Source: Inia geoffrensis
Lineage: Eukaryota; Chordata; Mammalia; Artiodactyla; Iniidae
Direction: 5' to 3'
DNA: 64,000 bases
NCBI GenBank assembly: GCA_036417435.1
Contig: CM070900.1
Span: forward strand, 31,287,496-31,351,495
Below the pieces are notes generated by a model, which was given only the letters and a program-made list of their open reading frames with translations, did not search any database and was not told where the DNA came from. This document shows, in pieces, positions 22,451 through 34,039 of the stretch (positions are counted from its first letter, which is position 1; each line of letters starts with the position of its first letter). The position numbers and the translations under genes are program-made.

Positions 22451-24269
22451 AGTACCGTCATGGAAAGTGAGGTGAGGTGGTGACAGGATGTAAAAAGGGC
22501 AGGACCTTGTAGTTAAGCACTTGAAAGTTGAAATCCCTTACAGACCATCATGAACAGTGGATTGTATAGTATGTCACAATGGAGGATATTATCAAGTTAG
22601 CTTCCAGAATACAGAATATCAGCAGAAAACTAGGGACCACATTGCCCTTTTCCAGCCTGCTTCAGCCTTTACAATAAAAAACAGAAGTGAAAGCAATATT
22701 CAATACCTAGGATGCATTTGTGAGTAATCCATTTGATTCAGCCAGAGGTACTTGGGAAGAAAAGCCATATATTTACTGCTATTCCTCACATGGGTTTAGT
22801 TCATAGACAAGCTGGGGACTTGGTGGCCTAAGCTGCTGGGAAAAGGGAGGAAGTCATGATAATAAGGATAAAAGCTAAACAACTCCCAGGACTGAGCTCC
22901 ATAGGTAACACTCTAACGCTTAATGTTTACCCTCAGGAAGTTAGTGCATTCAGATTTGACCCATGCCATCGTCAATGTCCAAGAGGATGTAATCTGGTAG
23001 AGGAGAAAGCAAGGGTTTCTGTAAAGTGATAAAACTCAAAGTCAAAGGGATCTAGCCTTCAATACCAGTAGACTAACGTTTTGGGACAGACAGAGCCACA
23101 GCAAGTAATGAGAGAGTAATGAGAAGCATTCAAGGAGGTAACTGACAGAATAGAGACCAGTGTTAGGGCTCCAGCCAAGGAAGCTATATGGCTTTGAGAG
23201 GGACTTAAGTCCCTGTGGGAGACTGGAAACCAATGTAGAAGAGCAGTCCTACAAACTGCAAAACAAATACCAAGTTTGGGGAATTTAAAGTGCTAAGCTT
23301 ACAAAAGCCCAATGCATTTCCACTCTGACTCATTTTTATGGACTGTGGAATCTCATAAAGCCCTCCCTGAGTTGGTTGGGAGAGACTCATGCACGGACTG
23401 TGGCTGAGCCTTTAGGAACAGTTGGAATCCAATTGGTCAGAGTTGGATAGAGGTTGATACCAACATCCCACAAATCCTGGGCAAGATTTGGCAGGGAACG
23501 GGACAAAACCAGATGAATGTGGATCACTCAACAGAGAAGAAAAACACCGCTGAGTTTCACTGGAATTGGAAATGAGTTCAGTTTTGTCTTATACTGCTTT
23601 TAAAATAAACACGTTTTTCTTCTTGAAATTCCTTTTGAATAGGTTTTACACATACAAATAATAAAGATATATCCAGGTATTATCATATGTTTCTGCTTAT
23701 CTTTTCTTAAAATTAACACTTAAAACCCAATTTCTGTGCATGTGTGCGTTTCAAGGAAAGTCCCAGCAACTAAATATCAAAATGGCAAAGCTATAACACA
23801 GGTGTAAGAAACCAATCATTCCTACATGCCTTCTGTACAAGAAGCCAGTCAGCAATCGGGCAAACAAAAAATAAAGAGGATTGCAGGGGGAAAACAGAAT
23901 CATTTTCAAAGTGGAAATTATCTGAATGATGGCACCAGATGGAAATTACTTTTTCCTACATAAAAACAAGATAAATTTTGATAATATTCTTTTACATTTT
24001 AAAGTGCAACATTACTCAGACTCCCCATCAAGGGCATAGTGAGCAAGTTAGCATTGTGTTATAGAATGGAAGCAGAAACTGTACAGTTTCTCAATGAGAA
24101 AATAGTAAGATAAAATCCAGATAAAAAACTACTATGAAATTTTTATATAAATATATATTTTATACAAATATTTATATATTTATCAGAAGGTCAGAATGAG
24201 AGTTACAGGAGGTCAACATTTACAAAGACAGTAGAGAAGGCATCTTCAAAGAAGAATTACCAGGGCTCA
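22451..24269. other. Anonymous DNA, slightly less AT-rich
   Basis: Between about 22500 and 23600 the base composition is more even than in the surroundings, and long low-AT words occur. I recognise no family; a degraded retroviral or MaLR internal region is conceivable but not shown. The minus-strand frames at 23042-23390 show no known domain. Confidence 0.3.
24137..24185. repeat. AT-rich low-complexity tract
   Basis: Repeated TATATAAATAT-type words. Confidence 0.6.
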
Positions 24270-24450
24270 CTGCAACTCCACCTTTATTAGCCATGAAATC
24301 TTGTGTTCCTATAACCTTGTTTTGCCTCAGTTTCCACATCTGTAAATGGATATTGTAATAACAGGTCATCCCTCACAGGACTGATGAAAGGATTAAAATG
24401 AAATAATCCATGTGAATAGAGCATATACAATAATTTATGGTTGTCATTAA
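24270..24450 (+). repeat. MIR SINE
   Basis: 'gccatgaaatcttgtgttcc', 'ttttgcctcagtttccacat', 'ctgtaaatggatattgtaat' and 'gatgaaaggattaaaatga' match MIR. Confidence 0.65.
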
Positions 24451-25799
24451 ATAACTTTTAGCTGCCATTATTAGGCAGTTTTCAAGGAGATGTTCAGAAA
24501 TTTACCAAAGAAATTAAAACTCATGTTAACCCAGCATTAATATGCCCATCTGTATTCACCTGCCTGTCAAAGGCTTGCTTACTAAATAAGATAATCCATT
24601 TATCAGACCGCTATAATTAATAAGAACACATCTCCTCTCCCTGTGCTCTTTTATCAAATATATGACATTAGTGGCAAAATGACATGACAGTGATATAAAA
24701 ATTACAACATTAACAGGCTCTGTATAAATAAAACCCGAAGCAAAATCTTTCCTGATGCCAAGAATACAATAGCTGAGATGCGGATGGATATTTCAGAACT
24801 GAGTGTAGAATAGTAAATCATACAATACTGGCAGAACACTAGATATGATACTTTTTCAAAATAAAACTATGAAATATTGGTGGGGACATTCAGCTCTGAT
24901 GTTTCATTGTGAATGACACAGCAAGTTAGTAAAGTAGCTGATGTATTGCAAACTTTATCACATTTTAAAGGGAGATGTTTCCACTGATTCTCTTTAGCCA
25001 CTACAGAAACTGTGCCGCTGTCTGCCAGAAGAGGGTTTGATCTTTACTCAAGCAAAAATCAATTTCTTCTACATAAGGAAATTCAGCCTATACTCATTTG
25101 AATATAAAGTTTTTAACATATGCACTATCACCAGTATATGTTCATGTTAAAAAAGCGAATCAATTTTTATAATCAATGGTTACAGTTGCTTGTGTTATGG
25201 AGAAATACGGTTCTGTTCTGTTTAATACTATTCTTTCCACAGCATACACCTGCTTTCCCTAAATTGACAAAGGGCACTAGTTCCCTCTCATTTCTCTTGA
25301 GATAGAACCATGATATATTCCATAGAAAAGGGGGATGGGGCAGGGAGGTGTGGGAGCTTGGCCATTTCTCCAACTGTATCTTTGACTACTGGAATCCCAA
25401 ATACCTCTGCTTAGGCATCTGGTTTTGCAGTCACTAAGAAAAATAGCTACATTAGCTTTCACTTGTAGCCCTCTTTCTGACCGATGGAACCATGCTGGGC
25501 TAACAACACAAGCATGTTAATAAATATTTCCCGTTTTTCTTCCCAAGAACCCACACACACATTTTCCTCTTTAAATTCATTTTTCTTGTCCTTGCTCCAC
25601 ATCCCATCATGCATCTATATTAGTTCACACAAATGCATTTTTTATTGTCCAATATTAAGACTTTGATTCCCATTTTGGGACCTCCATTAAATAAATAATG
25701 GTCCTTCAAAAATAAACTAAAATAGACTTTCATTTCCATTTTGGTAGCAACCTGATTTCTTTGAAAAATTGATAGGAAGTAACTACAAATGTTTATAAC
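24451..25799. other. Anonymous DNA
   Basis: No repeat or gene recognised. Short frames on both strands at 25120-25666 look random. Confidence 0.35.
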
Positions 25800-25807
25800 C
25801 TTTAAGG

Positions 25808-26238
25808 CAGGTGTCCCCAACTCCTGGCCATGGACTGGCACCGGTCCGCGGCCTGTTAAAAACCCGGGCCATGGGGGCTTCCCTGGTGGCGCAGTGATTG
25901 AGAGTCCGCCTGCCGATGCAGGGGACGCGGGTTCGTGCCCCAGTCCGGGAGGATCCCACAAGCCGCGGGGCGGCTGGGCCCATGAGCCATGGCCACTGAG
26001 CCTGCGCGTCCGGAGCCTGTGCTCTGTAACGGGAGAGGCCACAACAGTGAGAGACCCACGTACCGTAAGCCACCCCCGCCTCACCGCACCCCCGGGCCGC
26101 ACAGCAGGAGGTGAGAGGGCAAGTCATATGCTGCTCCCCATCGCTTGCATTACCTCCTGAACCATCCCCCGACCCCTCCCGTGGAAACTGGTCTTCCGCG
26201 AAACTGGTCCCTGGTGCCAAAAAGGCTGCGGACCGCAG
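25808..26238 (-). mobile_element. MER1-like hAT-Charlie DNA transposon with a SINE inside
   Basis: The left terminus CAGGTGTCCCCAACTCC and the right terminal text 'ggtgccaaaaaggctgcgga' are the two ends of a non-autonomous hAT element of the MER1 type, in the opposite orientation to the copy at 35301-35885. Flanked by a near-perfect 8-bp target duplication: CTTTAAGG (25800-25807) and CTTAAGG (26239-26245, one T lost). A CHR SINE interrupts it, and much of the MER1 centre is absent. Confidence 0.85.
25871..26090 (+). mobile_element. CHR-type SINE nested in a MER1-like element
   Basis: Head GGGCTTCCCTGGTGGCGCAG at 25875 onward, B-box-like GGTTCGTGCCC near 25931, and a decayed tail after GTACCGTAAGCC. 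The MER1-derived octamer CCCGGGCC flanks it at 25863-25870 and 26091-26098, which is the target duplication and proves insertion into the transposon. Long frames here (25620-26102 minus, 25783-26220 minus, 25789-26160 plus) are read-through of this GC-rich composite. Confidence 0.9.
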
Positions 26239-26245
26239 CTTAAGG

Positions 26246-28525
26246 TATTAGCAGCTACTTATTGGATGTACCCCATAGATATCCTGCTTCAATTTCCATA
26301 AAAGAATGATGCATAGACAATTAAGTAATTTTCTAATTGGTTTTGCAACATTTGACAATCATGACAATATAATAAATTAACTATCAAATAATACAGTATT
26401 AAACCTTCAAAAAAATCACACATCACTGCAATCATAAATTATTTCTAACTAATCTTTTTAAATATTGATTTTTAATCTCTTAATATAAATTCAAAGAGAT
26501 TCTGATGAAAGAAATGACGTTTCAACAATCCAGTTTAGGAACTATTAATTTAAACGGTGTCAGTGACATGACAGATATTCAGAAATTTTATTTTTTATAT
26601 TTTTAATTTTGATTTTGGAAGGTAGCTATTACCTATGTTACTGATTTTCAGTCTTTCAGCACCAAGACTCCTTAGAAAAACTGTCACAGTAACCTCAAAT
26701 ATAAAGATACATTTTAAAGTTAAAATCTGTTCTGTAAGTGTCACTATTGGTCATAACACTGACTCATTCCTAAAATATGTGACAGAATTCAGCGTATCTC
26801 TTCCTGAAAATTATTTGTCTTCTATTTTCTTATTTTGCCCAGTTTCTGGAATTCAGATGTATTTTGTCTATATCAGTTTGCTACTCTTATTTGTTTTCTT
26901 ATTGTTCTTTTTCACCCTTACAAGATTCCCCTACTTTAATTAAATGTGGATATTTAATATTTACTCAAAAGGGAAAATGTAAAGAGACTCAAAAAAGATA
27001 CTGAGGCAACAACAGTTTTCTCGTCATTAATATAACTCCTAACCTGATGATTCTGCTAATCTTTTGTAGAATGCTGTAAAGCCTTTATTAGTATTTCAAT
27101 TATTTTTACATTAGAGAGAGAGGGAATAAAGGAGAGAATATGAAAAATAAGATTCAATTAAAAATTGAGTTTAGAAAGTCAACTCACAGTTCATCCCCAA
27201 ACTGCATGGACTATTAATGTTGAAAAATACTAACCTTCATAAATGCAATATTTAGCTAGAATTTCAGAAAGTCCTATTATAAAAATTCAAAGCAGTTCCT
27301 AGGAAGCCTTAACCTGGTAGGGTTTTATCCCAAATCCTTTTTAGGATAACAGTTCTTTCACAACTGTGGCAATTTAAAATGACTCAGGTATTATGTTTAT
27401 ATGCTCTGGACAGACAAATGAGTTTTTTAAAGTACCCCCTTCTAATGAAAACATCCCCTCTTCCTCACCCTCTTCAACTTTTTATCCTCTTGACATCTAT
27501 ACAAATCCTTAGGATAAGATCATGCTACCTTAATATAAATGGTGAGTTTATATAACATCATCCAACTGCTGTGTCCACTTATCCAGATGGTTTTGCATAT
27601 GAAATTTATAAAGCATTTGTGCTGCTCAGAGTAAATTCTAGATTAGCTAAGTTCCATTTTCCTTACCCTCATCCCTCAATCATGATTGACTAACATCAAA
27701 ATAGTCCTATATGTCCAAATACATAGAAAACACTAAAAAGAATCAAATATTTTAAAAACAGCTTTATAATGAACTGTTATGTCTATAATTACTGCAATAA
27801 AATACACATGCTATACTTCTCATATTTTACATATTAAAAATACAGAAAAAGTCAATGCATTAATTTTATATTTTTTCATAATGATATATAAAACAATTCA
27901 ATTCATAAGATCTGCCTAAGATAGCATTATCCAAAAACAAATTCATTTTTGAACAAAAATATTTGCTGTTTTTCTTATTCTCTCTCAAATGTGCCTTTGT
28001 TCTTGTTTTGTTTCAAGGTTAAATTGTGTCTTTGCTAAAACTAAAATTACATAAAACATAATGCTGTCCACCTAATTTAGACTACATTTGCCTATTCAAT
28101 GTATGAATAGCAAACATTTTGGAGATGACAGGAACTAGAAAACTCTCCTGAACACGATGAACTTTCTTGCTGGAAAACAGCATGAGCTACATACATACAC
28201 CATATTATTTCTGAAATTCATGGATCACAAGTATATCTTTCCTAGAAGATTAATGCAACCATATTCTATTTTTCCACTATTAAAATCTTATCTCCATTTT
28301 TTTCCTATTTCACTTTGGAATAAACATCTGACCATAATTTTTGTCATTAGACATGAAAATTTAAGGGAAGAATGAGAAAATCAGAAGTGGACTGTAAATG
28401 TGCCACTAACAGTACGATTCAGAATGAGTGCCATGGCGGAAGGGTCAGGTATCCTGAAGTTTGGCAAGTTTTGTCATTTTCTATTTTCTCTTATAATGCC
28501 CCCAATAACAAGAATATATAATGAT
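26246..28525. other. Anonymous AT-rich DNA
   Basis: More than 2 kb with no recognised repeat or gene. Frames at 26635-26943 and 28157-28375 translate pyrimidine/AT-rich sequence and have no family signature. Confidence 0.4.
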
Positions 28526-28527
28526 TA

Positions 28528-28739
28528 CTGTTGACCCTTGAACAACTGGGGTTGAACTGTGTGGGTCCACTTACACAATAATAAATACTACAGTACTACA
28601 GTTCAACCATGCTTGGTTGGTTGAATCCGCACATATGGAGGTACTGTAGATACAGAGGGCTGACTATAAATTATATGCAGAACTTTGACTGTGTGAAGGA
28701 TCAGTGCCCCTAAGTCCCACGTTGCTCAAGGGTAAACTG
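28528..28739 (+). mobile_element. Small Tigger/pogo-like DNA transposon
   Basis: Terminal inverted repeats CTGTTGACCCTTGAACAAC and the inverse of GTTGCTCAAGGGTAAACTG match at 16 of 19 positions, and the element is flanked by TA on both sides (28526-28527, 28740-28741), as expected for a TA-targeting element. The interior contains 'ggttggttgaatccgcacat', which recalls the other Tigger-group terminal sequence (MER2-like). 212 bases, non-autonomous. Confidence 0.85.
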
Positions 28740-28773
28740 TATTTCTGTAGTTTCAAAAATCTCCTTTACTCTT

Positions 28774-28935
28774 TTTTTTTAAATGGCTTTGTATTTTTTT
28801 AACTTTTTAATTTATATTGGAGTATAGTTGATTAACAATTTTGTGTTAGTTTCAGGTTTACAGCAAAGTGATTCAGTTATACATACACATATATCTATTC
28901 TTTTTAAAATTCTTTTCCCATTTAGGTTGTTATAT
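28774..28935 (-). mobile_element. L1 3' end, extreme 5' truncation
   Basis: T-rich tail then 'ggagtatagttgattaacaa', 'gtttacagcaaagtgattca' and a TATACATA stretch: the last roughly 150 bases of a cetartiodactyl L1 on the minus strand. Target duplication AATCTCCTTTACTCTT (28758-28773) and AATCTCCTTTATTCTT (28936-28951), one mismatch. Confidence 0.9.
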
Positions 28936-28951
28936 AATCTCCTTTATTCTT

Positions 28952-29429
28952 ATCCATACATTTTTTACAGCCACTTGAAGAAGAGGATCTGAAACTTGAA
29001 CTAGATCATTTCTTGTTAGTATATGTCCTTAAGTTAAGGTTAATTGTGCATCTTGCTAACTGAGCCATGACACATCAGCCATCAGCCTGATGAAAAAAAA
29101 AATCCTACCACTAATTTAATGGCATATTCTGTCCCACCCTTGAATATATAGCTAGTTTAGATTGTTTTAGTCAATTCATTCAAGAAGATGGATTATTTCT
29201 GGATCGAATTAGGACTTTAAGTTGTTGTACATCAAGAGTTGTTTTTTTTTAAAGATAAATATGCAAAATGGGAATTCCCCAACAAGAGTTGAGAATGTTG
29301 CATTTCACAAGCTTATTTGACCTCAGTTCCATTTAGTAGAGGGAACTTGATATCATCTTGATTTAGCATCTACAGTTTCATGTGGCTCAATATGGTGACT
29401 TGTTGCAAGAGACCATATGATACACTGTA
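28952..29429. other. Anonymous DNA
   Basis: Nothing recognised. Confidence 0.35.
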
Positions 29430-29735
29430 ACACTGTACAATCTGGAACCATGCTGCTTGGGTTCAGATTCCAGCTCTCTCACCTCCTATCTCTGAGGCCT
29501 CGGGCCAGGTATTTTATCCTCTCTGTTCCTCAGATTCCCTTCTGGCTAAATGCGGTGAGTATTTGATACCATTTTAGTACCTACCTCATAGGGTTGTTTT
29601 GTGTTATAGTACCTACTTCATAGGGTTAATGAAATGAGTTCACTAATCCAGTAACTTAGATACTGTGCTTAGGTACTGAACTCTGTTTGGCACACCATAA
29701 ATGCTACATGAATGTTAGTTATTATTATTGGGCAT
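29430..29735 (+). repeat. MIR SINE with internal duplication
   Basis: 'gggttcagattccagctctc', 'ctctgttcctcagattccct' and the tail 'ggcacaccataaatgctac' show a long MIR. The segment 'agtacctacctcatagggtt' recurs 35 bases later as 'agtacctacttcatagggtt', a local tandem duplication with one change. Confidence 0.75.
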
Positions 29736-30834
29736 TACTTACTTTTAGCTTCTTTAAATAAAATCTTTTCAAGTTAGAGGTATTTTTTTCTTTATAATTG
29801 CTGCTGAAGTTATCTGTCAATGTTGATGCAGTTTAAAACAACAATTATTATGATGCTTATATCCAGACATCTTAGTAGTAATGGACTACAGCTCCGTAAT
29901 TGTGGACTCATTTATTTCAAAATCTTATAAACATAAAATGCTACACTACTTGTTTCTTTTGTCACTCTCCATGTTATTTAAGACCTCTCTCTTTGTCATT
30001 ATTAATAACAATAAATGACAATAAATTTGCATTTTTGTTAATGAATATTTATATTAAAAAGCTTCTTTCTATTACATAATTAATCATTTTATTTTTCTCT
30101 TTGAAGTGTCAACATTTGTGGAGTCTTTATAATTTCTTCCAACTTGAGACTCAATTTCTGATATTTTCCCCCATGCTTGCTTAGTTTCTTGTTCTCAAAT
30201 AACTGATAAGTTTGACATGCCCTATTTAAAATTATGCAGGGATTTCCATATTTTTCTAATGCATGATATAATGCTAAAATATAAAAATGCCATGTCGGTT
30301 GCTCTCCACAGAAAGTGTTCTCTCTGTAGAAAAGAATATTCCCTTCAATATTTTGAAATACAGTTACTCCAGAAAATTTAACAGTACATTAATGTTGTGG
30401 AGATAGCTTATAAAATAGATTCTCACAAGAAGAGCAACAGCGACTGCATTTCTTGAGGATGAATGAGTTGTTGTAGTCGTGCACATAACACAAAATTACT
30501 TTAACCCCAACCAGTATAAAAGAATTAAACATTTTAGCAGCCTCATCACATTGGGCAACGTGTTCCCTATATTTAAAAAAATCAATTAAACAAAAAGTAG
30601 GAGAACAATATATTTCTTTTATATCAGAGCATCTTATTTCTTTTTTGAGAACTCTATTTTTCTAACTTTTTAAGATCTACTTCATGGAAAAGGGTAAGTA
30701 CATACATATATATTTATACTCATTCACATATTTATACACATATATATTTAATATATATTATATCCTTTAGTGCCATGAACATGATGCAGTATTAAATTAA
30801 ATGCCTTCTTTTAATCAAAATTGCACAGAAATAT
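29736..30834. other. Anonymous AT-rich DNA
   Basis: No recognised repeat or gene apart from a TATA/CATA-rich tract at about 30700-30770. Confidence 0.35.
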
Positions 30835-31085
30835 ACTTAAAAGAGAGTTCATCACAGTTTTGTTTTTAATATCAAAATACTGGTAGTCTAACTGCTTAAC
30901 AACAGGAGCTCACACAAATTAAGATAAATCCACACAATGAAAGAGTAAGCAACCATCAAAAGCACATTGAATAAAAATATTTTGTAATTCTTTAAATTTT
31001 ATTAGATTACACAAAACAGCATACGTGTATGTTCATATATACATATGAACATTTTAGTACAGTTTTAGATGTAGACAGAGACACT
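30835..31085 (+). repeat. Old L1/HAL1-type 3' fragment
   Basis: 'aactgcttaacaacaggagc' and 'gataaatccacacaatgaaa' follow the L1/HAL1 stretch 'caacaggggactggttaaat...tccatacaatgg'. Contains a 22-base hairpin (31030-31051, TGTTCATAT / ATATGAACA). Confidence 0.45.
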
Positions 31086-31109
31086 GTTATAGATATGTAA
31101 ATATAAAAT

Positions 31110-31255
31110 ATTTCAAGCCAAGTGCTTTTTATACACTGTACCAGGAGATAGAAAACTGAAGCTAAGGGAAGTTAATTAATTAGCTCAAGGTTATACATCT
31201 AAGTTAGGATTCAACTTATGTGTGTCTGCTCTCTTGAGCACTATGTTAAACTCCC
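31110..31255 (-). repeat. MIR SINE
   Basis: 'gaaaactgaagctaagggaa', 'agctcaaggttatacatcta' and 'gttaggattcaacttatgtg' match reverse-complement MIR. Confidence 0.6.
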
Positions 31256-31667
31256 GATTTGTGGAATAAGAAAAAGTTATAATAAGGGATCATAATTGCT
31301 ATTTTTAAATAGAATAACTTAAACATATATTGTAAAGGAAAGAACAAATCTATAACAAAGCTCAATATTTCTCCTGATGGATACTAGTGTAAATAATTAC
31401 TTAACTAGAGGAATAGTTGGGCTTATTTTCTTACATCCTTATAGATTTTATGAAGAACTCATACTTTTAAGTTCTTCTTACTGCATGCTTCATCAATATC
31501 ACATATTATATATTTTTATCTTATATTATTTCATTATTTCCAGTTTCTTAGTCATTTGGGACAAGGGTGCAACTTGTAACCAAGTAATTTTTAGTTTTAA
31601 GCAATTTTGCTACATTGGATACTGATGTCACAGCTTTTAATTCTGGCATTAAATCAAAATAGAATCC
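31256..31667. other. Anonymous AT-rich DNA
   Basis: Nothing recognised. Confidence 0.35.
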
Positions 31668-31678
31668 TTGGTCTGTAG

Positions 31679-31993
31679 GGTTCTTTCTAACTAATTAATT
31701 AATTTTGGGCTGTGTTGGGTCTTCATTGCTGCTCGCAGGCTTTCTCTAGTTGTGGCGAGCAGGGGCTACTCTTCGTTGTGGTGCGTGGGCTTCTGACTGC
31801 GGTGGCTTCTCTTGTCGTGGAGCACAGGCTCTAGGCACGTGGGCTTCAGTAGTTGTGGCACATGGGCTCAGTAGCTGTGGCACGTGGGCTTAGATGCTCC
31901 ACGGCATGTGGGATCTTCCCAGACCAGGGCTTGAACCTGTTTCCCCTGCATTGGCAGGTGAATTCTTAATCACTGTGCCACCAGGGAAGTCCA
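31679..31993 (-). mobile_element. Long-form CHR SINE
   Basis: The left end carries a decayed tail (AATTAATTAATTTTGGGC), the right end the head CACTGTGCCACCAGGGAAGT. The central part has the tandem 'ggcttc(a)gtagttgtggcac' modules typical of the longer CHR subtype. Diverged target duplication TTGGTCTGTAG (31668-31678) and TTGGTCTGCAG (31994-32004). Older than the short CHR copies, judged by its lost CpGs. Confidence 0.92.
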
Positions 31994-32058
31994 TTGGTCT
32001 GCAGTTTTGAAATGCATATTTGCACAAATGCACCACTCTGGTGGTGGGTGTTGATAAT

Positions 32059-32146
32059 GGGGAATGAAAGAAAGAAAGAAAAAAAAACAAAAAGAAGGAG
32101 GGAAGGGAAAGGAAGAAAAAAAAAAAAAAGAAGGAAGGGAAGGAGT
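32059..32146. repeat. Purine-rich (GAAA/GGAA)n tract
   Basis: About 90 bases almost entirely A and G, with a 14-A run. Hydrophobic frames on the minus strand (31890-32207, 31966-32163) come from its Phe/Leu/Ser-coding complement and are not genes. Confidence 0.8.
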
Positions 32147-32204
32147 TGAAAGTAGTTAAACACAGTGAGTGTTCAGACTCTGGAAAAAAGTGCCCCTGGA
32201 TAAA

Positions 32205-32605
32205 CAAAATGTGATCTATGCATACAACGGTATATTACTCAGTCGTAAAAAGCAATAAAGTACCAATTCGTGCAATGTTGTGGGTGAACTTTGAAAACAC
32301 GATGCTAAGTGAAAGAAGCCAAACACACAAGGCCATGTATAACATGATTCCATTTATATGAAATATCTAAAATAAGTTAATACATAGAGACAGAAAGCAA
32401 ATTGTGGTTGCTAGTGGCTGGGGGAGGGAGGGTATGGAAATAGATTTCAAAATGAATATAGGATTTTCTTTGGGGTGATGAAAATATTTTGGAATTAAAT
32501 AGAGGTTGTGGTTGTACAACATTGTGAATGTACTAAATGCCACTGAATCGTAAACTTTAATTTTATGTTATATGAACTTAACCTCAACAAAAATAAATAA
32601 GAAGT
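32205..32605 (+). mobile_element. Old L1 (L1M-type) 3' end
   Basis: 'caacggtatattactcagtc', 'ttccatttatatgaaatatc', 'ggctgggggagggagggtat' and 'aaatgccactgaatcgtaaa' are the L1 3' region on the plus strand, ending in an A-rich tail near 32590-32602. Diverged, no open frame. Confidence 0.85.
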
Positions 32606-34039
32606 AAGTGCAGATTTAGTGCACAATTCATTGTGAAAATATAGTTAATCTCAAAAAATAATATACTATATAGTGGGTCATATATGCCTGCAGACCTGTA
32701 AATATGCAAGTATAAAAGGTGACCAAAATTTGCAATGGGCAAAAAAAGAGTAACAGCAAAAATAAATGAATAAAAAAGTAATTCAGCAAGTTTAATCTTG
32801 TGTTTCATTTCTCTATTTTACTATTATTATTACTGTTCATTATTGCTTCTATCTTCACTGTTGCCTAACAAATGACAACAAATGTGCACTACTATATGTA
32901 TGAGTTTCATAAATTTTGCAGGGCTTAGCATGCAGAAAGGCTGGTATACTGAAAACTATGATAGAAAAGTCTCACTTTCACAAATTATACTTGACAAAAT
33001 AATATTAAAAGAATAAAACAGATGAATGGGCTTATATTTTTATTCCTGCTTTGAACACTATTCTTCTTTGACGACTTATGCTTGGGAAGGTCTTAAGTGA
33101 TTCATGGAAGTTGTACTTACCATAGAATAGCTTTATTATACAGAATATTTTCTAAGTTTCCCATTACTGCCATGTGAATAAAATATAACTGTTTTTTTGA
33201 GAAAATGTATTAAATATGTTTTTTAAAAAAGGATCACAAACCCAAATTCTTACAGAGGTAAAGCAGGTGTCTTAAATGAGTGAAGAATGATTGCTACAGA
33301 GGAGAGGTGGGGAAAGGAATGCAGTGGAAGGTGCCAGTACCCATTTAAAGGAAGCCGCTACAATCCACTTCTGGTCAATATTTGCCACATGGAAATGGAA
33401 CACAGGCCCACTTCAGCCACATCTTCAGATTATTCAGGAGAAGACAGATATTCTCATTTTATATGAAATCAGCCAGTTTTTAAATATTGACAAGTAATTA
33501 GTTTTTTTTTAACATTGTAAAAAACACACACAAAATGTATCTGTGAGATGAATGTGTCCAGGGAATTGCTGTTTATGTTAAAAAAAAGATTCAGTACCAA
33601 TTTCCAAGGACACTCCACCCAGCAGGGTTTAAGTCAGTGTTCTACCATAGCAATTATTTTTTAAACTTAAATCCACAGGTAGGCTAAAACCAAGTATTAG
33701 CACTTATCTGTATAACAGGGTACATTTAAAAGAAACAAAATATCAACTGTTTGAGAATTAGTCCAGGAAAATATGATTGCAGCACTTCGTATGAACAAAG
33801 CCACATACAAAGGTGACCAGAAGGAGTCTGGTTAGAAAGCAACTGAAATGGAAACAAATTGACCTCAGGGGTAATGGACAATTTTAAAAGAACAGTTATT
33901 TGTTGATGCAGTGCTTTGAGTTGAGAAATTTTTGATACACATTAGATAGGTTAAAAGGGGAGGGGAGAGGCTAGCAAATATTTATATACCAGTTATGATA
34001 CTATGTAGATTAAGTCTGCTCTTATTATCTATTATTTTA
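32606..34039. other. Anonymous DNA
   Basis: No gene or family recognised. The plus-strand frame 33291-33497 has no identifiable domain. Confidence 0.35.

Noticed and set aside
25620..26220. Overlapping long open frames on both strands (up to 160 residues)
   Set aside because: They translate a GC-rich CHR SINE and the MER1-like transposon around it. Similar peptides appear at the other SINE copies, in either strand, so these are not proteins.
31890..32207. Phe/Leu-rich minus-strand frame resembling a membrane protein
   Set aside because: It is the complement of an A/G-only simple repeat followed by a SINE head.
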